A stretch of 64,000 nt of DNA from an uncultured Bacteroides sp. (GCA_902168185.1 CABHOV010000041.1:248001-312000), one strand, 5' to 3'. Positions 42,516 to 51,850 are shown, numbered from the stretch's first letter. Notes: generated by a model not told the origin, from the letters alone. Numbers and translations are program-made.

Positions 42516-45188
42516 CTAGTTATCGGAGAAATTAATCGCGAAGGATGTGTTGATGCCGATGCGGAAACCATAGTCCTGGTACTTGCCATCCTGGAATGAA
42601 GCAATCGCTTCAAGGCGGAAGAGGCGCAGAATCCCATCAATGGAATAACCTAACTCGGTATAATTTTTAGAACCCGGTGTTGCAAGGTAGTTAACAAAAA
42701 CATTTTCACTTACACCGGCCATGCGTGCAAGCGGAAAGCTTGTCACTAAAAATCTTCTGAAGTGGTAGTGAACATTGCCAGCAAAATATTTGTCATCGGT
42801 GCTATAGGTATAGTAATCCAGTAAGCGGAAACTTCCCACAGGATCAGTGGTGGCAAAAGGTGTTTTGTTTCCAAGGAAATGTTTATAGTCCATGAAATAC
42901 ATACTGCTTGAATTTGTAAATGCACCAGCTCGCAACGCTACATCTACATGGCCGCGCACTCCTATATTAAATTCGTGTTTTATACCCAACTCGATCTGAT
43001 CAAAATCCACATCACTGCCCAGAGCATCATGGATACCTTTGTTATAGTCAAGGGAAATGGTAGGAGATGAATTGTTGATCTCCTGCTTATGTCCATTACG
43101 AATCTGGTATTTCAACCAGGGGCGGGCTGCCACCCGTACTGAGCCGATGAGCGATTCGTGATCCGGAAATGCCGTGTTCGTTAACTCAACATTCACAGGT
43201 CTGTTCTCCGTATAGCCTTCAATTTTTTTGCGGTCTACCCATTTATAGTTGGATGTGTTCAAGAGCTCCTGTCGTTTGTTCCACGAAAGTGTACCACTCA
43301 CCGTTACAAACTGACTGAGTTTTCTGCGATACATCAAATCTATATACCTGCGCTCATAAAGCTTCATGAGATTTTTTTCCAGCAACAGCGTGGTGAAACT
43401 GTTAACAATAGGAAGGATTGGCTCGTCAGCATTATATTGTTTTATATAGCGCCCGCCCTCCACTTCAAATCTATACTTGTTGTTTCGAAGTGCGAATTTC
43501 AAATTACCAGAGGCGACTTTGCGTGAGAATGCATAACGGAAAGCCGGAGTTATAGTAAGGCGTGTTTTGTTTGTATCCTGAAGTATACTTCCAAAAGAAA
43601 CTTTGTATACCAGGTTCCATCCTTCCACGGTATTAAAGTTGGGCATCGGAAAATGAATTTTAAAATTCGAGTGCTTTGATACTTTGTAGCTATCACCAAT
43701 TAAAAGATCCCACGGTTGAAAGCCTTTGTGCTTCGATGATTTTAATGTATCCCCTTCTTCTATTCGGCGTGATACAACGGCCATGCTATCCGACTTCTGG
43801 TAACCTTTTACTTCCTCTTGTGTCAACGGAACCGGCCGCACGGTTGCCCAATATGCTGAGTCTTTTTTGTAGGCGCCACTATCAACCTTAAAAGTATTGT
43901 CTGAAATTACGAGCGGCTCCTTTTGCTGTTTGCGTTCTTCCTTCTCATAGTCCTTCATCATCTTGTTCAGTTCCTTGCGGGTAATTTCCTTGCCGGACTC
44001 CAATCGTTCCTGCAGAAGTTTAGCATTGTCGGGTTGTTTGGATTTTTTTGCAGGAGCTGGTTTACTTGCAATCTTTTTGGCTTCCTCTTTCTGCACTTTC
44101 TCATCGATCACTTCCATCTTGTCATTGTCTACATACAATTTTGGGTTGAGCTTGATCTTATAATCACTTACGGTAGCCAGGTATTTGAATTCAGCTTCAA
44201 AGCCAAATGCTTTTCCTTCGACTCTGAACTGGTGAGAAACCGGCATCCATGCCTTATCATCAATAGGGGCATATATAGCTTTGATGTAGATCTGTATGCC
44301 CATCTTTGTTGTATGGATATCGAGGCTGTGTATACTCCACCATCCTTCCACTATATTAATAACACCTTCTACTACGTTATCGCCTTTTAAGCGTGGTGTT
44401 ACTTTTATCTTGCTCACCTCGTAATCGCGGTCTTGAAAAGTGCCGAGGTATTCATATTTATAGTACGAGAAAGCTTTCGGTGCAAGCGGTGAAATGGTGC
44501 CCTGGATCTCAGGTTCATAAAAACTCCCGAATATATATTGGTTCGGAGACGTGTTGTTATCCTTACCGTCACTGCGGATTGAAATTACTTTTTCCTCAAA
44601 CTTATTAGGGCGTGTATATTTTACTTCGCTAACGGACTCCGAAATATATACCCGGTTTTTCTCGATGCCTTCTTTTTGCAGTGCGCGCTTGGCGAGCCAA
44701 GGATAATCCTTAAGCTTACCCGCTCCCTTAATATATACCCGTGCCGTATAACTGTCGAGTTGCTGTGTGTGATACTTGGCCTTGGCGATAGCCTTTCGCA
44801 TAATGGTATAGGCTGGATCTTCGTTGCCATCCTGAACGACTACGGTTGGCAAAACTGTTGCCTGCGGTTTAAGTGTAACGTTTACCTGGACAAAGTCATT
44901 GTCTACTTCGATGATGCGTACTTGTGTTTCATAGCCGAGGTACTGGTATATAATTTCATAGCGGCCGGAGTCGAGTGTTACTTCGTAAAATCCATTCTCA
45001 TTGGCGGTAGTACCGGTTCCGCTTTGCTTTACAAAAATGGAAGCGAATGCGAGTGGTTTGCCGGCTTCATCGGTGATAGTTCCGCGTATTCCTTTGGCAA
45101 AATGCAATGCCGGGAACAAGAAAAAAAATAAAAAAAGCATTGAAGCGCGCAGCATGGCGACTTGAGACAACATTTTTTTTGCTCGCAT
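42516..45188 (-). CDS. DUF5686/CarboxypepD_reg-like outer-membrane protein
   Basis: The 890-residue protein has an N-terminal signal (about 12-32), a CarboxypepD_reg-like domain (about 33-110, RGTITDEAGKPLAFASIFVK and FVQVNVTLKP) and the DUF5686 body (AYTIMRKAIAKAKYH, YISESVSEVKYTRPNKFEEKVIS), with a lysine/glutamate-rich low-complexity stretch at about 365-425 and a barrel-like C-terminus. Family members are probably outer-membrane proteins of unknown function, widespread in Bacteroidota. Not a TonB receptor: there is no plug. It starts 17 bases after nadD ends. Confidence 0.82.
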   Translation of the reverse strand: MRAKKMLSQVAMLRASMLFLFFFLFPALHFAKGIRGTITDEAGKPLAFASIFVKQSGTGTTANENGFYEVTLDSGRYEIIYQYLGYETQVRIIEVDNDFVQVNVTLKPQATVLPTVVVQDGNEDPAYTIMRKAIAKAKYHTQQLDSYTARVYIKGAGKLKDYPWLAKRALQKEGIEKNRVYISESVSEVKYTRPNKFEEKVISIRSDGKDNNTSPNQYIFGSFYEPEIQGTISPLAPKAFSYYKYEYLGTFQDRDYEVSKIKVTPRLKGDNVVEGVINIVEGWWSIHSLDIHTTKMGIQIYIKAIYAPIDDKAWMPVSHQFRVEGKAFGFEAEFKYLATVSDYKIKLNPKLYVDNDKMEVIDEKVQKEEAKKIASKPAPAKKSKQPDNAKLLQERLESGKEITRKELNKMMKDYEKEERKQQKEPLVISDNTFKVDSGAYKKDSAYWATVRPVPLTQEEVKGYQKSDSMAVVSRRIEEGDTLKSSKHKGFQPWDLLIGDSYKVSKHSNFKIHFPMPNFNTVEGWNLVYKVSFGSILQDTNKTRLTITPAFRYAFSRKVASGNLKFALRNNKYRFEVEGGRYIKQYNADEPILPIVNSFTTLLLEKNLMKLYERRYIDLMYRRKLSQFVTVSGTLSWNKRQELLNTSNYKWVDRKKIEGYTENRPVNVELTNTAFPDHESLIGSVRVAARPWLKYQIRNGHKQEINNSSPTISLDYNKGIHDALGSDVDFDQIELGIKHEFNIGVRGHVDVALRAGAFTNSSSMYFMDYKHFLGNKTPFATTDPVGSFRLLDYYTYSTDDKYFAGNVHYHFRRFLVTSFPLARMAGVSENVFVNYLATPGSKNYTELGYSIDGILRLFRLEAIASFQDGKYQDYGFRIGINTSFAINFSDN

Positions 45189-45205
45189 GTAAATATAGTA
45201 GGGGG

Positions 45206-45781
45206 TTAATCCTTGTAAAAACCTTTCGCGCGAATCGTCTCCTCCACAACATCCGGAACAAGATAACGCACAGAATGTTTATTTCTGATGCAGCTCCGGA
45301 TAAATGTAGCCGAAATGTCAAGCAAAGGCGCTTCTACAAACGTAACGTTAGGATGCGTTTTGAGTTCGGAAAGTTGCACGTTAGGTCTTCGGTAAACGTA
45401 AAGTCCGTAATCTTCGAGGATACGTTCGTGATTTTTCCATTTGGTGAACGAGGCCAGATTGTCCTCGCCTATAATTACTTTGAATTCTTTGTCCGGAAAT
45501 TTTTCACGAAGGTGAACAAGGGTGTGAATGGTATAGCTCGGCTTCGGAAGGTGGAACTCAACATCGGATACCTCCAGATTATAGTTATCATATATAGCGG
45601 CCCGCACCATGTCGTACCGGTCGAATTCGTGAAGTAAACCTTTGCTGGGTTTAAAAGGATTTTGAGGAGAGACTACAAACCAAACCTTTTTGAGATCGGT
45701 GGTTTCTGCCATGAGGTTGGCAATCATGAGATGGCCCATGTGAATGGGATTGAACGAGCCGAAGAAGAGTCCGATTTTCAT
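45206..45781 (-). CDS. nadD: Nicotinate-nucleotide adenylyltransferase
   Basis: The 191-residue protein has the nucleotidyltransferase motif GSFNPIHMGH (8-17), SPQNPFKP, GEDNLASFTKWKNHERIL and the C-terminal ISATFIRSCI (ISxTxIR motif). It adenylates nicotinate mononucleotide in NAD synthesis. It follows gmk by 82 bases, a conserved Bacteroidota order. Confidence 0.96.
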   Translation of the reverse strand: MKIGLFFGSFNPIHMGHLMIANLMAETTDLKKVWFVVSPQNPFKPSKGLLHEFDRYDMVRAAIYDNYNLEVSDVEFHLPKPSYTIHTLVHLREKFPDKEFKVIIGEDNLASFTKWKNHERILEDYGLYVYRRPNVQLSELKTHPNVTFVEAPLLDISATFIRSCIRNKHSVRYLVPDVVEETIRAKGFYKD

Positions 45782-45863
45782 GAATTGATTCCGCAGTTTA
45801 TGCTCCTATAGTTCAAGGATATATATTCCTAAAACTACTAAAATCAAACACAAAGAAAGAATG

Positions 45864-46433
45864 CTATGTATTCTTGAAGTTATCGTACAGGCTTTGCGCT
45901 TCGGCTAATGAATGCTCTAACGTTTCATTCACCAGGACAACATCAAATTTATCCTGGAAGGACATTTCGAAATTAGCTTTGAATAATCTCCTCGAAAGAC
46001 TTTCCTGAGATTCTGTGCCGCGATCATTCAAGCGGGCTTTGAGTACTTCCAGTGAAGGTACCTTTACAAATATACCCAGTGCTTTATCGCCAAAGTATTT
46101 TTTGAGATTGAGACCACCCTTTACATCTACATCAAAGATTACATCGCGGCCTTCACTCCAGATGCGATCGATCTCCGATTTTAATGTGCCGTAGAAATTA
46201 CCGGCATATACTTCTTCCCATTCGATGAAGGCATCTTCATCTATTTTTTTTTTGAATTCTTCGGGTGAGAGAAAATAATAGTCTTTGCCATGTTGTTCTG
46301 TACGTCCACGTTTATCACGTGTGGATGCAGAAATTGAAAACCCCAGGCTGGGGTTTGAGGCAAGAAGATGTTTAACGATCGTAGTTTTTCCGGAACCTGA
46401 TGGCGCTGAAAAAATAATTGCTTTACCAGCCAT
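45864..46433 (-). CDS. gmk: Guanylate kinase
   Basis: The 189-residue protein has the P-loop APSGSGKTT (10-18), the GMP-binding [20 protein letters not shown] and [14 protein letters not shown]. It converts GMP to GDP. Its ATG shares one base with the stop of the anti-sigma gene (TGATG), so translation of this housekeeping enzyme appears coupled to a sigma/anti-sigma pair. Confidence 0.97.
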   Translation of the reverse strand: MAGKAIIFSAPSGSGKTTIVKHLLASNPSLGFSISASTRDKRGRTEQHGKDYYFLSPEEFKKKIDEDAFIEWEEVYAGNFYGTLKSEIDRIWSEGRDVIFDVDVKGGLNLKKYFGDKALGIFVKVPSLEVLKARLNDRGTESQESLSRRLFKANFEMSFQDKFDVVLVNETLEHSLAEAQSLYDNFKNT

Positions 46434-46705
46434 CAGCTCGCCAGATTTTTAATCACTTTAGTTTTAATGTCATCCACTAATTCTTGTGGAGCATCTTTGC
46501 AACATTTCGTTTTCAGGAGTTGACGAATCGCTACTTCCAAATGATAATTCTTGTAGCAAGGCATGCATTCCTCTAAATGATTTTTCAGGAAATTTTCCTT
46601 TTGTTCTGAATTTGCTTCACCATCTAAAATGAGTTGAAGCATCTTGAGGCACTCATTCTTTTCAGGACAATCTTGCTTCATCTTGCTCGGATCGGGGTTG
46701 CTCAT
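46433..46705 (-). CDS. Zinc-finger anti-sigma factor
   Basis: The 90-residue soluble protein has the ZAS motif H43-x3-C47-x2-C50 (HLEECMPC), further cysteines (13, 19, 68, 69) and helices, like the mycothiol/RsrA-type anti-sigma factors that bind zinc and respond to thiol oxidation. There is no membrane segment, so it is cytoplasmic. It lies three bases downstream of the ECF sigma gene, its likely partner. The CC pair at 68-69 adds possible redox thiols. Confidence 0.85.
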   Translation of the reverse strand: MSNPDPSKMKQDCPEKNECLKMLQLILDGEANSEQKENFLKNHLEECMPCYKNYHLEVAIRQLLKTKCCKDAPQELVDDIKTKVIKNLAS

Positions 46706-46708
46706 GGT

Positions 46709-47302
46709 CTATGCGGTTTTATAACCCATTTGTTTAGCGTATTCACTTAGTTTCTCTTTCAGCAGGTTACGTGCCCGGTGAAGACGGCTTCGAACAGTTC
46801 CGATAGGTATATCTAGAATCTTTGCCATTTCTTCATATTTAAATCCTTCCAGGTCGCACAAAATTATTACGGTTCTGAAGTCTACATCAAGAGCATTGAG
46901 CGCATTTGATATCTCGTCACCGATCATATCTTTCAACGCCTCCACACGCAGATCGGGTGTTATTTGCCTGTCAACCTCCTCCGAGTTATAATAGCTTTCT
47001 ACTTCTTGATAATCTACTTTCGAAGGCTCCTTGCTCTTCTTTCGATAATCATTTATAAAGCTGTTTTTTAAAATTCGAAACAGCCATGCTTTAGCATTAG
47101 TTCCTTTCTGAAAAGATTCAATAAATCGATACGCTTTTAAATAGGTATCCTGCAACAGATCCTTGGCGTCATCTGAGTCAAGTGTAAGCCTATAGGCAAA
47201 GTTGTACATGGAGTTAATGTGTGGCATAAACTCTCCATGAAAAATGTTTTGCTTTTCAGCCTCTGTATAATTTTGTTTTGGACTGTTTTCTTCTAATTCC
47301 AT
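46709..47302 (-). CDS. ECF-family RNA polymerase sigma factor (anti-sigma-paired)
   Basis: The 197-residue protein has region 2 (FAYRLTLDSDDAKDLLQDTYLKAYR, given here in short as DDAKDLLQDTYLKAYR, then GTNAKAWLFRILKNSFINDYRK) and region 4 (LDVDFRTVIILCDLEGFKYEEMA, IPIGTVRSRLHRARNLLKEKL). The helix-turn-helix IPIGTVRSRLHRAR is typical of RpoE/SigH-like ECF sigma factors. Followed by the zinc-finger anti-sigma gene, then gmk and nadD. With a ZAS partner a thiol or oxidative stress input is plausible. Confidence 0.95.
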   Translation of the reverse strand: MELEENSPKQNYTEAEKQNIFHGEFMPHINSMYNFAYRLTLDSDDAKDLLQDTYLKAYRFIESFQKGTNAKAWLFRILKNSFINDYRKKSKEPSKVDYQEVESYYNSEEVDRQITPDLRVEALKDMIGDEISNALNALDVDFRTVIILCDLEGFKYEEMAKILDIPIGTVRSRLHRARNLLKEKLSEYAKQMGYKTA

Positions 47303-47417
47303 GCGGTCCTAAAAATAAGCAAAAAACATATTCCCTAATACTTAAAGTTGAATCGTGGAATAAACTCCCTAAAATACAATATAGTAAACCAACTGCGGAT
47401 GCCATACGGGAAAGTAA

Positions 47418-47447
47418 AAGAGCCACCTTCAAATGAAGGTGGCTCTT
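47418..47447 (-). terminator. Terminator of the vWA gene
   Basis: Arms 47418-47430 and 47435-47447 (AAGAGCCACCTTC and its complement) form a perfect 13-bp stem with a 4-base loop. On the minus strand TTACTTT follows, downstream of the vWA gene. Confidence 0.85.
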
Positions 47448-47475
47448 AAATTATCTTGAAAATATATTTTAAAAT

Positions 47476-49338
47476 TTATCGGCTTGCTACCATTCCAAAG
47501 GATTTCACCATGTTGATAAACTCAATGCGGTATCCTTCTTTATCCTCTCCCCGCGATCCTTGTGCTAACCGGGCAATGTCATCATACGTGAAGTCTTTAC
47601 TATATTCAGATTCCCGTAATAGCATTCCGAAACCAGCGACTGCCGCAGACCAACGGAAATTGTCGGAAGTTTTAGATAGCATGAAGTTGGTATCCTTCAA
47701 CGGATGTACAATAAGCTTGCTGCTATCTTCATCAGGTTTTTTGTAGCGAAGTTTAATCGTCATCAATTCATCAGATTGTTTAGCTGCAGGGTCAATCTTC
47801 GAAGTTTGATATTTCAGCTCATCAATTTTGAAGAACTCACTCTCTACACCAACGGGAATGATCTCGTACAACGCAGTGACTGTATGTCCTGAGCCAAGCT
47901 CGCCAGCATCTTTCTTATCGTTGTTAAAGTCTTCGCTTTTCAACATTCTGTTTTCATAGCCGATGAGGCGGTATGCTTTTACATGCGATGGATTAAATTC
48001 GATCTGCAGCTTTACATCTTTAGCAATGGTGAACAATGTTCCACCAAATTCATTTACAAGGACTTTACGTGCCTCCGTGATATTATCGATATAGGCATAA
48101 TTACCATTTCCTTTATCAGCCAGTATTTCCATTTTAGAATCTTTATAGTTGCCCATGCCATAGCCCAGTACAGTTAAAAAGATTCCATCCTTACGCTTGC
48201 TTTCTATCAAGCGTTCCATAGACTCATCGCTGGATTCACCAACGTTAAAGTCACCATCGGTTGCCAGTATCACACGATTATTTCCGCCTTGCTTAAAATG
48301 TTCCAACGCGGTTGCATAAGCTAGATTTATACCGGCACCACCCGCAGTAGAACCACCCGCTTCAAGCCTGTCGAGTGCTTCTATAATTTTCTTTTTATCA
48401 GAGCCTGCTGTAGGTTCGAGTACAAGTCCTGCAGCACCTGCATATACCACGATAGCAACATGATCCTGTGGACGAAGTTCCTCCACCAACATCTTCAAAG
48501 ATGATTTCAATAATGGAAGTTTATTCTGTTCATCCATTGAACCGGATACATCAATGAGGAAAACCAAATTAGAAGCAGGAAGATTTTCGGTAGGGATTCT
48601 TTTTCCTTGCAAGCCTATATGTACCAGTTTATGTTTTGAATTCCATGGAGCAGTAGAGATCTCGGTAATTACTGCAAAGGGATCTTTACCCTCGGGTTGA
48701 TCATAATCATAGTCAAAGTAATTCACCATCTCTTCAATGCGCACAGCATCTTTCGGAGGACGGCTACCATTGTTTATAAACCTGCGAATGTTGCTATAGG
48801 AAGCTGCATCCACATCGATGGAAAAAGTTGACAGCGGATCCTTTATAGCGTCATGAAAGATGTTTTCATGTATAGTATTATACTCTTCTGTGTTCCACTC
48901 AGCTTCCTGATAATCATCGCGCTCAGCATATATAGCCTGGGGCATACTTGTTTTGGAATCTATAACTGAAACAGATCCTGTAACGGATTTTCTCGACTTC
49001 ACTGAATAGCCGACTACTACGACTTCACTCAACTGGTGTACTTCATATTCCAGTTCAGCATTCAAAGTATTTGTCTTACCAATCTTTATCTCTTTCGATT
49101 TGAATCCTATAAATGAAAATATAAGTATGCCACCCGAAGAGGGGACTGTAATTTTATACGCGCCCGAATAATCCGTTGATGTTGCTGTGGTTGTTCCTTT
49201 TAGTATAACGGTAACACCTGGCAACGCGCTGCCATCGCTCGCAGAAGTAACAATACCCGTAATTGTACGAGGCTCGGGAGCTATAAATCCGCTACTGAGT
49301 ATGATCAGTGCGGCCAGAATCCAAATAGTTTTTTTCAT
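47476..49338 (-). CDS. von Willebrand factor A protein with CarboxypepD_reg domain (YfbK-like)
   Basis: The 620-residue protein has a signal peptide (about 4-20), a CarboxypepD_reg-like domain (about 24-98), a TonB-box-like LSEVVVVGYS (103-112) normally found at the front of SusC receptors, a vWF_A N-terminal segment (DPLSTFSIDVDAASYSNIRR, at about 168), a vWA domain with an intact MIDAS motif D263-VSGS (LIDVSGSM), and the C-terminal DUF3520-like part. No barrel is present. YfbK-type proteins are of unknown function in the envelope. Its CarboxypepD_reg module resembles that of the anti-sigma/TonB hybrid at 49983. Divergent from the ECF sigma gene at 49427. Confidence 0.9.
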   Translation of the reverse strand: MKKTIWILAALIILSSGFIAPEPRTITGIVTSASDGSALPGVTVILKGTTTATSTDYSGAYKITVPSSGGILIFSFIGFKSKEIKIGKTNTLNAELEYEVHQLSEVVVVGYSVKSRKSVTGSVSVIDSKTSMPQAIYAERDDYQEAEWNTEEYNTIHENIFHDAIKDPLSTFSIDVDAASYSNIRRFINNGSRPPKDAVRIEEMVNYFDYDYDQPEGKDPFAVITEISTAPWNSKHKLVHIGLQGKRIPTENLPASNLVFLIDVSGSMDEQNKLPLLKSSLKMLVEELRPQDHVAIVVYAGAAGLVLEPTAGSDKKKIIEALDRLEAGGSTAGGAGINLAYATALEHFKQGGNNRVILATDGDFNVGESSDESMERLIESKRKDGIFLTVLGYGMGNYKDSKMEILADKGNGNYAYIDNITEARKVLVNEFGGTLFTIAKDVKLQIEFNPSHVKAYRLIGYENRMLKSEDFNNDKKDAGELGSGHTVTALYEIIPVGVESEFFKIDELKYQTSKIDPAAKQSDELMTIKLRYKKPDEDSSKLIVHPLKDTNFMLSKTSDNFRWSAAVAGFGMLLRESEYSKDFTYDDIARLAQGSRGEDKEGYRIEFINMVKSFGMVASR

Positions 49339-49426
49339 AATCAGGATGATTTGATTTGCCTATGAGATGCAGGCAGGAAAAAGATTCCATAACGGTGAAG
49401 AAATTTTTTTCTATTTTTCAACGCGC

Positions 49427-49990
49427 ATGTCTTCTTCCAAAGTCCATAAGTCATTAACCGATGCCGATCTCTTATTAGAGTATAGGCGTTATGGTGAGCT
49501 TGCTGTGCTGGGAGAACTGTACGACAGGTATATGACACTGGTATATGGTGTCTGTATGAAATACCTGAAAGACCGTGAAGAAAGCCGCGATGCTGTGATG
49601 CAGATTTTCGAAAAACTGATTGTCACCCTGCGGGAACATGAAGTGGCACATTTTAAAAGCTGGCTTTTTGTTACATCGCGTAATCATTGCCTGATGCAGC
49701 TTCGTGCAGGCAAGGGTAAAAAATTTGAAGAATTTTCTTCATTGCGTATGGAAAACGATACTGTTTTTCATCTGGATGACGAGCCTGAAATGGAAGCAAA
49801 TCTTACTAAATTGGAGAAGTGCATGGAAACACTGGTAGTGGAACAGAAACAATGTGTTCAGTTGTTCTACCTGCAACAGAAATGCTATAAAGAAATCGTT
49901 CAGCTTACGGGCTTTGATGATAACAAGGTGAAGAGTTATATACAGAACGGAAAACGTAATCTCAAGATTTGCATGGATCAACATGGCTGA
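49427..49990 (+). CDS. ECF-family RNA polymerase sigma factor
   Basis: The 187-residue protein has region 2 (LGELYDRYMTLVYGVCMKYLKDREESRDAVMQIFEKL, in short KDREESRDAVMQIFEKL; then HFKSWLFVTSRNHCLMQLR) and region 4 (CVQLFYLQQKCYKEIVQLTGFDDNKVKSYIQNGKRNLKI, in short GFDDNKVKSYIQNGKRN). I prefer ATG 49427 (MSSSKVHKSL) to the in-frame ATG at 49367, since the extra 20 residues are not sigma-like. It overlaps the anti-sigma/TonB hybrid gene by 8 bases, which argues for a sigma/anti-sigma pair. An AT-rich region with TATTTTTC just upstream may be its own promoter. Confidence 0.92.
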   Translation: MSSSKVHKSLTDADLLLEYRRYGELAVLGELYDRYMTLVYGVCMKYLKDREESRDAVMQIFEKLIVTLREHEVAHFKSWLFVTSRNHCLMQLRAGKGKKFEEFSSLRMENDTVFHLDDEPEMEANLTKLEKCMETLVVEQKQCVQLFYLQQKCYKEIVQLTGFDDNKVKSYIQNGKRNLKICMDQHG

Positions 49991-51386
49991 CCTGCAACAC
50001 GATATTGAAAAGTATATACGGGGCGAGCTGACGCCTGCCGAAATGCATGCGCTTGAACGCAGGGCTTTGAACGACCCTTTTCTGGCGGAAGCATTGGAAG
50101 GTGCTATAGATATACCGGCAGATGATTTTAATGCTGACCTTAAACAGCTTCAGGCGGCTTTGGAGGAACGTGTTCAATCACCGCGTGCCAAGGTTGTGCC
50201 GATGTGGATCTGGCCCGCACGTATCGCAGCCGGTTTTTTACTGTTGGCTATATCGGGGTTCATTATCTATAGCCTGCTCACAAACGATTCATCCAAACAA
50301 CTTGCACAGAATAAAGCAGTAACAGAACCATCGTCGGAAAAAGTATCTCCAACAGATGCCACTTCTTCTGCTGGTGATTCAATAACTATAGCGGACTCAA
50401 AGACGGATAACAATTTATTAAGTCTCAACAAACCGGAAGAAACGAAGATTGCAGAACGAGATCAGTTTTTAGCAGAACCACCGGCAGGTAGGGTTGAAGG
50501 AGCTCCTGCAACGGAGCCGGTAGAGCAAGAAGTTGCATCTTACGGATTACGATTTGATTCTACGCAATCACTGGTAATGGACGAGCAACAAATACAGGAA
50601 GATATACTTGCGAGCGAAAAGGTAGCGTCTGCTCCTGTAGAAGTACCTGCTGCCGTAGAGTTGAAAAAAGCTGATAGACGTGCACAGTATAAAGTGTTGG
50701 ATAGAGAAGAGGATGATGAAGTGCGGAAATCTGAAGTGTCTGCTCAACCTTCCGTGAGCAACGGATATATAGCGACTCCGATCGTGATCCGTGGACAAGT
50801 TACTTCTGCCGAGGACGGTGTAGGGTTGCCCGGAGTAAACGTAATGATCAAAGATACAAATGTAGGCACCGTAACAGACATGCAAGGCAACTACCAGGTA
50901 ACAACAACGGATACCAATAAAGACCTTGTCTTTTCATTTATAGGGATGGAGAGTAAGGAAGTAGTCGCTACAACGGATAAGGTAGACGTTGCCCTGGAGC
51001 AGGATGTCTCCCAGTTAAGTGAAGTAGTGGTGGTAGGATATGGTGCTGAAAAAGCTTCTGAAGAAGAAGAGCGACCTGTAATAGAATTTGCAACTCCCAA
51101 AGGAGGAAGGGTTGCGTATAAACAGTATCTGGAGAAAAGTCTGAAGTATCCTGAACAGGCACTCGCCAATGAAGTTGAAGGAAGGGTTACCATTCAATTC
51201 ACAGTAGAAGCATCGGGCAAGCTTAGCGATTTCAAAGTATTGAAAGGGTTGGGATATGGATGCGATGAAGAAGTGATCAGGCTTATTAAGAATGGTCCGA
51301 AGTGGGCGCCTTCCAAGCGCAACGAAGAAGTTGTAAATGATAAAGTGAAAGTAAGGCTGCGATTCCGACTCCCGAAGAAAAAGTAG
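49983..51386 (+). CDS. Anti-sigma-like / CarboxypepD_reg / TonB C-terminal hybrid protein
   Basis: The 467-residue protein has four parts. Residues 1-75 (DIEKYIRGELTPAEMHALER) resemble the cytoplasmic N-domain of membrane anti-sigma factors. A transmembrane helix spans about 78-99. After a long acidic, low-complexity linker (100-265) comes a CarboxypepD_reg-like domain (268-340) with the SusC-like LSEVVVVGYG (345-354), and then a TonB C-terminal domain (about 378-464: YPEQALANEVEGRVTIQFTV and CDEEVIRLIKNGPKWAP). It overlaps the ECF sigma gene by 8 bases. Inference: an inner-membrane protein that could hold the sigma factor and also touch outer-membrane receptors with its TonB domain. No ExbB/ExbD gene is near. 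Confidence 0.85.
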   Translation: MADLQHDIEKYIRGELTPAEMHALERRALNDPFLAEALEGAIDIPADDFNADLKQLQAALEERVQSPRAKVVPMWIWPARIAAGFLLLAISGFIIYSLLTNDSSKQLAQNKAVTEPSSEKVSPTDATSSAGDSITIADSKTDNNLLSLNKPEETKIAERDQFLAEPPAGRVEGAPATEPVEQEVASYGLRFDSTQSLVMDEQQIQEDILASEKVASAPVEVPAAVELKKADRRAQYKVLDREEDDEVRKSEVSAQPSVSNGYIATPIVIRGQVTSAEDGVGLPGVNVMIKDTNVGTVTDMQGNYQVTTTDTNKDLVFSFIGMESKEVVATTDKVDVALEQDVSQLSEVVVVGYGAEKASEEEERPVIEFATPKGGRVAYKQYLEKSLKYPEQALANEVEGRVTIQFTVEASGKLSDFKVLKGLGYGCDEEVIRLIKNGPKWAPSKRNEEVVNDKVKVRLRFRLPKKK

Positions 51387-51413
51387 ATTTATACCTTCAA
51401 TATATACTTCTTA

Positions 51414-51459
51414 AAATTCAAAATAATAAGCCATCCAGGCGGCTTACTATTTTGAATTT
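51414..51459. terminator. Bidirectional hairpin between the TonB hybrid and the copper protein gene
   Basis: Arms 51414-51432 and 51441-51459 pair over 19 bases with one mismatch around an 8-base loop. It lies between convergent genes and the stem ends A/T-rich on both sides. Confidence 0.7.
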
Positions 51460-51472
51460 GTTTTGACTACGC

Positions 51473-51850
51473 TCATTTCAATTCAATGCTTCCGTCAAAC
51501 TCGTGACAAGCTTCGGCACAATGCTCACAAGCGTCCGCGCACTGCTGGCAATGATCATGATCATGCTTGCGGCATTCTTCGGCACACATGCGGCAAGCTT
51601 CTTCACATACACGTATGAAGCTTGGTAAAATTTCCGAATCACGCTGCATCAGTCTTGCTCCCTGTATACAAAGCTCAGCACACTCACGGTTCAACTCTAT
51701 ACATCGCGTCATAATATTTACATCGCGTTCTTGTAAACATACTGTTGCACAAGTCTCGCAGGCGATGGCGCAGTCCAGCAATTCGCGAACCATTGGATTA
51801 TTCGATTCAGGCGAATGCGGACGAAAGGTCGTTTTCTTATTGTCTTTCAT
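51473..51850 (-). CDS. Cysteine-rich four-helix-bundle copper-storage protein (Csp/DUF326 type)
   Basis: The 125-residue protein has 16 cysteines in helices with spacings of 3-4 residues (27, 31, 34, 38, 50, 57, 61, 82, 86, 89, 93, 101, 104, 108, 111, 115), for example CAIACETCATVC and CEEACRMCAEEC, plus HDHDH at 96-100. This is the layout of Csp proteins, whose thiols line the inside of a four-helix bundle and store Cu(I). There is no signal peptide, so it is the cytoplasmic (Csp3-like) type. Confidence 0.9.
   Translation of the reverse strand: MKDNKKTTFRPHSPESNNPMVRELLDCAIACETCATVCLQERDVNIMTRCIELNRECAELCIQGARLMQRDSEILPSFIRVCEEACRMCAEECRKHDHDHCQQCADACEHCAEACHEFDGSIELK

Noticed and set aside
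49367-49426. Longer start for the ECF sigma gene
   Set aside because: Twenty extra residues do not resemble sigma region 1/2; ATG 49427 is a better start and leaves space for a promoter.
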